From Bauldia litoralis (GTDB taxonomy: Bacteria; Pseudomonadota; Alphaproteobacteria; Rhizobiales; Kaistiaceae), in contig NZ_FMXQ01000005.1 in assembly GCF_900104485.1 (NCBI RefSeq), forward strand, positions 310,001 through 374,000: a stretch of 64,000 bases of DNA, in the 5' to 3' direction. Both the position numbers and the translations under genes were made by a program. Below, in pieces: positions 60,593 through 64,000 of this stretch. The notes under the pieces are model-generated. The model was not told the DNA's origin. It ran no database searches and was given only the letters and a program-made list of their open reading frames with translations. Positions within the stretch are counted from its first letter, which is position 1. Each line of letters opens with the position of its first letter.

Positions 60593-61216
60593 TCAGTTCC
60601 CCTTCAGCCAGTTGAAATGGATCGGATAGCCCTCGCCGAGGAGCAGCGTCATCGCCTCGTAGAGAGGCAGCCCGACGACGTTGGTGTAGGAGCCGACCAT
60701 CTTGATGACGAAGCCGCCGGCGAGGCCCTGGACGGCGTAGCCGCCGGCCTTGCCGCGCCATTCGCCGGAAGCGAGGTAGCTCTCCTGGTCCTCGCGCGAC
60801 AGCCGCTTGAAGCGGACGCGGGTCTCGACCAGGCGCTGGCGCATCTGGCCATCGGGGCTGGTGAGGACCAGCCCGGTATAGACCCGGTGCGAGCGCCCGG
60901 AGAGCAGCCGCAGGCAGGTCGCCGCTTCCTCGATCCGTTCGGCCTTGGGCAGGCAGCGCCGCCCGACGCCGACCACCGTGTCGGCGGTCAGGACAAGCGC
61001 GTTGGCCAGTTCGGCCTCGTCCTTGAGCATGGCCAGCGCCGCCTCGGCCTTCTCGCGCGCCAGGCGCTTGGCGAGATTGCGCGGCAACTCGTGGCGCTTC
61101 GGCGCTTCGTCGATGGAGGTCGGCATAAGCCGGTCCGGCTCGACGCCGATCTGGTTCAGGAGTTGGAGACGGCGCGGCGAACCCGACGCGAGAACCAGTT
61201 TCAGACGTCCGGGCAT
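60593..61216 (-). CDS. maf: Maf-family nucleotide pyrophosphatase
   Basis: The 207-residue protein hydrolyses non-canonical or surplus nucleoside triphosphates to monophosphates. [14 protein letters not shown] at 7-20 is the conserved N-terminal motif, and [13 protein letters not shown] in the middle and [12 protein letters not shown] near 160-170 are the other active-site elements. The last has Val-Gln-Gly-Leu-Ala-Gly where many Maf proteins have Ile-Gln-Gly-x-Gly/Ala, which suits the dTTP/UTP group. It is between infA and yacG, as in many Hyphomicrobiales. Confidence 0.95.
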   Translation of the reverse strand: MPGRLKLVLASGSPRRLQLLNQIGVEPDRLMPTSIDEAPKRHELPRNLAKRLAREKAEAALAMLKDEAELANALVLTADTVVGVGRRCLPKAERIEEAATCLRLLSGRSHRVYTGLVLTSPDGQMRQRLVETRVRFKRLSREDQESYLASGEWRGKAGGYAVQGLAGGFVIKMVGSYTNVVGLPLYEAMTLLLGEGYPIHFNWLKGN

Positions 61217-61252
61217 GTCATGTCCTGCGGCGGCGGCGATCGGCGGCCAGGC

Positions 61253-61471
61253 CTATTTGAAACGATAGGTGATGCGACCCTTGGTCAGGTCGTAAGGCGT
61301 CATCTCGACCAGCACCTTGTCGCCGGCCAGGACCCGAATGCGATTCTTGCGCATTCGACCCGCCGTATGTGCGACGATCTCGTGGTCGTTTTCAAGTTTC
61401 ACGCGGAATGTCGCGTTTGGAAGCAGTTCAGAGACGACCCCGGGAAATTCGATAATCTCTTCCTTGGCCAT
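61253..61471 (-). CDS. infA: Translation initiation factor IF-1
   Basis: The 72-residue protein is IF-1, an OB-fold factor that binds the ribosomal A site during initiation. [39 protein letters not shown] and [17 protein letters not shown] cover the whole family with no gap. It precedes maf by 36 bp. Alphaproteobacteria often carry a low-molecular-weight phosphatase gene between infA and the UPF0262 gene; that gene is absent here, with only 72 bp in the gap. Confidence 0.98.
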   Translation of the reverse strand: MAKEEIIEFPGVVSELLPNATFRVKLENDHEIVAHTAGRMRKNRIRVLAGDKVLVEMTPYDLTKGRITYRFK

Positions 61472-61543
61472 GCGGTCCCTTGTTCGGCGGTAGTGGCTGA
61501 AGGCGGGGGACAGTAGCCGATCGTCCGGATTTTGTGAACCGGA

Positions 61544-62044
61544 TCATGCCTCGTGGCGGTCACGCCAGTTGAGGGCGCAAACCAGCGTGAAGAGCCGGCG
61601 CGCGGTGGCAAAATCCATGTCGATCTTGCCCGCCAGCCGATCCATCAGGAGGGTCGCGCCCTCGTCGTGGACGCCGCGCCGCCCCATGTCGATCGCCTCG
61701 AAGCGGGCCGGCGAAACCGTGCCGACCGTCGACTCGTAGGTCTGGCAGATGAGGAAATAGTCGCGCACCACCCGCGACAGCGGCTTGAGCGACAGTATGT
61801 GGCGGACCACCGGCGCGCCCGCCTCGTCGGAGACGTCGAGCACCAGCTTGCCATTGGCCAGCGAAATCAGCAGCCGGTAGGCGCCGGCGCCGCCGACCGG
61901 CAGGAACCGGTTGTCGGTGGCGATCAGGTCCTCCATCGCCACCAGCCGCTCGGCCTCGAGAAACGGCCGGGAGCCTGCCAGCGACGCGGGATCAATGTCG
62001 ACTGAGACCAGCCGTCCCTTCGCGCCGTCGCCCCCCTCGCCCAT
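61544..62044 (-). CDS. UPF0262 family protein
   Basis: The 166-residue protein belongs to UPF0262, a family of unknown function that is largely confined to alphaproteobacteria. Typical segments are LVSVDIDPASLAGS, FLPVGGAGAYRLLIS, LKPLSRVVRDYFLIC and ARFEAIDMGRRGVHDEGA. It lies 12 bp downstream of hisD on the same strand, so it is probably in the same operon. Nothing visible indicates a mechanism. Confidence 0.92.
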   Translation of the reverse strand: MGEGGDGAKGRLVSVDIDPASLAGSRPFLEAERLVAMEDLIATDNRFLPVGGAGAYRLLISLANGKLVLDVSDEAGAPVVRHILSLKPLSRVVRDYFLICQTYESTVGTVSPARFEAIDMGRRGVHDEGATLLMDRLAGKIDMDFATARRLFTLVCALNWRDRHEA

Positions 62045-62056
62045 CCGGTCCGGCCT

Positions 62057-63349
62057 CTAGCGGTTCATCCGGATCGACACCGATCGGGCATGGGCGCCCA
62101 GACCCTCGGTCTCGGCCAGCGTGATCGCCGCAGGCCCGAGGGCGCGAAGCTGCTCCGGGCCGAGCTTCAGCAACGTCGTCCGCTTGATGAAGTCGTGCAC
62201 CGACAGGCCGGAGGAGAAGCGCGCCGAGCGGGCGGTCGGCAGGACGTGATTGGGGCCGCCGACATAGTCGCCGATCGCCTCGGGCGTGTGGCGACCGAGG
62301 AAGACCGAGCCGGCATTGCGGACGCGCACCAGCAGCGCCTCGGGCTCGGCGACCGCGAGTTCCAGATGCTCCGGCGCGAGGCGGTTCGAAAGCTCCATCG
62401 CTGCGGCCAAAGAGCCGACGAGGATGATCGCGCCGTTGTCGCGCCAGCTCGCCGCGGCGATCTCGCCGCGCGGCAGCGTCGTCAACTGGCGCTCGACCGC
62501 CGCGATGACGCGATCGGCAAGGTCGGGCGAGTCGGTGACGAGGATCGACTGGGCGGCCGTGTCGTGCTCCGCCTGGGCGAGCAGGTCGGCGGCGATCCAG
62601 TCGGGATCGTTATCGCCATCGGCGACCACCAGCACCTCCGACGGGCCGGCGATCATGTCGATCCCGACCTGGCCGAAGACCAGCCGCTTGGCGGCGGCGA
62701 CATAGGCGTTGCCGGGCCCGACGATCTTGGCGACCGGGCGGATGGTTTCCGTGCCATAGGCGAGGGCCGCCACCGCCTGCGCGCCGCCGATGCGATAGAC
62801 CTCGTCGACACCGGCAAGCCTTGCGGCAACCAGCACCAGCGGGTTGATCACGCCGTCGGGGGTCGGCACGGTCAGCACGACGCGCTCGACGCCGGCGACC
62901 TTGGCCGGCACGGCGTTCATCAGGACGGAACTCGGATAGGCGGCGGTGCCGCCGGGCACGTAGAGGCCAACCGCCTCGATTGCCGTCCAGCGGAGACCGA
63001 GTTCCACGCCGAGGTCGTCGGTATAGCGGTCGTCGGCGGGCATCTGCCGGCTGTGGAACGCCTCGATCCGGGCCTTGGCGAATTTCAGCGCGTCGAGCGC
63101 ATCGCCCGGCACGTCGCGTTCGGCGGCGGCGAAGTCGTCATCGGATATCCGCAATGTCGCGGACGCCAGATCGAGCCGGTCGAACTTGCTGGTATACGCG
63201 ATCAGCGCCGCGTCGCCGCGCTGGCGCACGTCGTCGATGATGCCGCGCGCCACCGCCTCGACATCCTCGGAGACCTCGCGCTTGGCGCCGAGCAGCGCCC
63301 GGAAGTCCTCCTCGAATCCGGGATCCGACTGACTGAGCCTGGTGACCAC
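62057..63349 (-). CDS. hisD: Histidinol dehydrogenase
   Basis: The 430-residue protein catalyses the last two oxidation steps of histidine biosynthesis with NAD and zinc. YVPGGTAAYPSSVLMNAVPA, RIGGAQAVAALAYGTETI, DMIAGPSEVLVVAD and APEHLELAVAEPEAL cover the substrate and zinc sites, including the essential Glu and His residues late in the chain. Length is that of a complete enzyme. It is flanked by the DUF2948 gene (15 bp upstream) and the UPF0262 gene. Confidence 0.97.
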   Translation of the reverse strand: MVTRLSQSDPGFEEDFRALLGAKREVSEDVEAVARGIIDDVRQRGDAALIAYTSKFDRLDLASATLRISDDDFAAAERDVPGDALDALKFAKARIEAFHSRQMPADDRYTDDLGVELGLRWTAIEAVGLYVPGGTAAYPSSVLMNAVPAKVAGVERVVLTVPTPDGVINPLVLVAARLAGVDEVYRIGGAQAVAALAYGTETIRPVAKIVGPGNAYVAAAKRLVFGQVGIDMIAGPSEVLVVADGDNDPDWIAADLLAQAEHDTAAQSILVTDSPDLADRVIAAVERQLTTLPRGEIAAASWRDNGAIILVGSLAAAMELSNRLAPEHLELAVAEPEALLVRVRNAGSVFLGRHTPEAIGDYVGGPNHVLPTARSARFSSGLSVHDFIKRTTLLKLGPEQLRALGPAAITLAETEGLGAHARSVSIRMNR

Positions 63350-63364
63350 CCCCCGTCTCCCCCG

Positions 63365-63823
63365 TCAGGCGGGGGCCGGGTCGGACAGATCGTGCTCGGG
63401 CTTCTTCGACGTCGCCCAGGCCGCGCCGAGATCGGCGAGCCGGGTCTCGATGCACTCGACCTCGAGCCGCACGGCCGCGCCGCCGGCGAAGACCAGCGTC
63501 AGGGTGCCGCCCGGCGCATCGGTCGCCTCGAAGCTGATCGCCAGCAGTTCGAGCACCGCGTCGGGGCGGTCGCGCCGCAGCCGGCTGGTGCTCACCGCCT
63601 TCACCCGGTCGAAGACCAAGGCGGTGCGGCGGCGCTCGAAGTCGGCGCGCTTGCCGTCGCATTTTTCCCAGATGAAGCGGTTCACCACGAGGGCGAAGCG
63701 GCTCTCCCTCGGCAGGTAGGTGAGGTCGCCGACCTTCAACACCGCGTCCTGGACGTGGGCAGAGAGGATCGCCAGATCCTCATCGTCGAGCGCGAGCAGT
63801 TTCAGGCAATCGGGTTCACTCAT
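63365..63823 (-). CDS. DUF2948 family protein
   Basis: From the ATG at 63823 the protein has 152 residues, the usual size of DUF2948, a family found next to hisD and murA in alphaproteobacteria. LKLLALDDEDLAILSAHVQD and KVGDLTYLPRESRFALVVNR, then FDRVKAVSTSRL, are characteristic. An upstream start at 63859 would add 12 residues without similarity. The function is unknown. Confidence 0.9.
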   Translation of the reverse strand: MSEPDCLKLLALDDEDLAILSAHVQDAVLKVGDLTYLPRESRFALVVNRFIWEKCDGKRADFERRRTALVFDRVKAVSTSRLRRDRPDAVLELLAISFEATDAPGGTLTLVFAGGAAVRLEVECIETRLADLGAAWATSKKPEHDLSDPAPA

Positions 63824-63925
63824 GATGCGGTCTTCCGCTGGTTTCAAATGACCAGCCACAGGTAGTGCGCCGATCCATGCGACGCAATAGCGCGGGCCCC
63901 CAGGGCGCGGCTCCGCAGCGGTCGA

Positions 63926-64000
63926 TCAGCCGGCCAGACGCTCGACGGTCGCGCCGCAATCGCCAAGTTTCTGTTCGATCCGCTCGAAGCCGCGATCGAG
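63926..64000 (-). CDS. murA: UDP-N-acetylglucosamine 1-carboxyvinyltransferase, C-terminal end (partial)
   Basis: The last 24 codons of a leftward gene are visible, ending with DRGFERIEQKLGDCGATVER and a few more residues before TGA. This matches the C-terminus of MurA, which carries out the first committed step of peptidoglycan precursor synthesis. The rest of the gene lies beyond the right edge. The order murA, DUF2948, hisD is conserved in Hyphomicrobiales and supports the call. Confidence 0.85.
   Translation of the reverse strand, partial: LDRGFERIEQKLGDCGATVERLAG

Noticed and set aside
62090-63865. Rightward open frame of 591 codons opposite hisD and the DUF2948 gene
   Set aside because: It is the antisense shadow of a GC-rich, well-conserved gene. 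Its translation has no domain and is dominated by Arg, Gly, Asp and Ala.

Overview
The window looks like an alphaproteobacterial chromosome, most likely Hyphomicrobiales (Rhizobiales). The main evidence is the conserved housekeeping block at the right end, transcribed leftwards: murA (partial), a DUF2948 protein, hisD, a UPF0262 protein, infA, maf, yacG and tRNA-Phe. Most of the DNA is GC-rich, and GTG and TTG starts are common. A few genes are clearly AT-richer than their surroundings and look acquired.

Most of the window (about 0.7 to 51 kb) is a mosaic locus for a cell-surface glycan. From 0.7 to 9 kb there are a FkbM methyltransferase, an O-antigen ligase-like protein with an extra periplasmic domain, a nucleotidyltransferase-like protein, a YdcF-like protein, a GT4 glycosyltransferase and an unusual two-kinase fusion. 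From 9.2 to 19.1 kb a tightly overlapping operon encodes a bi-domain oxidoreductase, a heparinase II/III-like protein, a GT4 glycosyltransferase and a set resembling PglF, PglC, PglD and PglE. That set should make UDP-di-N-acetylbacillosamine and load the first sugar phosphate onto undecaprenyl phosphate. A convergent PglK-like ABC exporter follows. From 20.9 to 27.7 kb come wecB, a decayed wecC, a GT4 gene with asnB, a broken glnS copy, a sugar-nucleotide epimerase and a sulfotransferase.

From 27.9 to 29.4 kb lie a dead IS256-type element and an integrase remnant. From 29.4 to 36 kb a leftward operon encodes a membrane-anchored methyltransferase, a second methyltransferase, a GT2-GT4 fusion, a GT4 enzyme and a second sulfotransferase. 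From 36 to 51.7 kb a segment bracketed by two copies of the same IS3 fragment carries GDP-fucose synthesis (manC, gmd, fcl and a gmd paralogue), a double GT4 enzyme and a 1465-residue protein. That protein joins a possible sialyltransferase-like domain, GT2, FkbM, a membrane hairpin with coiled coil, and a sulfotransferase. A further methyltransferase and a GT10 fucosyltransferase follow. The predicted product is a fucosylated, methylated and sulfated glycan.

From 51.7 to 53.7 kb there is a phage-like cassette (a Rad52-HNH fusion, Gp157 and an XRE regulator) with two matching operators. From 54 to 60 kb come two Rnk-like genes, dadA, a Nudix hydrolase and a polytopic membrane protein. A second, inverted copy of the 5' end of dadA at 36.7-37.1 kb and a 3' scar of manC at 51.7 kb show that the locus was built by repeated rearrangement.

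The strongest candidate for something undescribed is a membrane-hairpin plus basic coiled-coil module. It is shared by two otherwise unrelated multi-domain enzymes at about 35.4 and 45.5 kb, and may tether glycan-decorating activities to the inner membrane.
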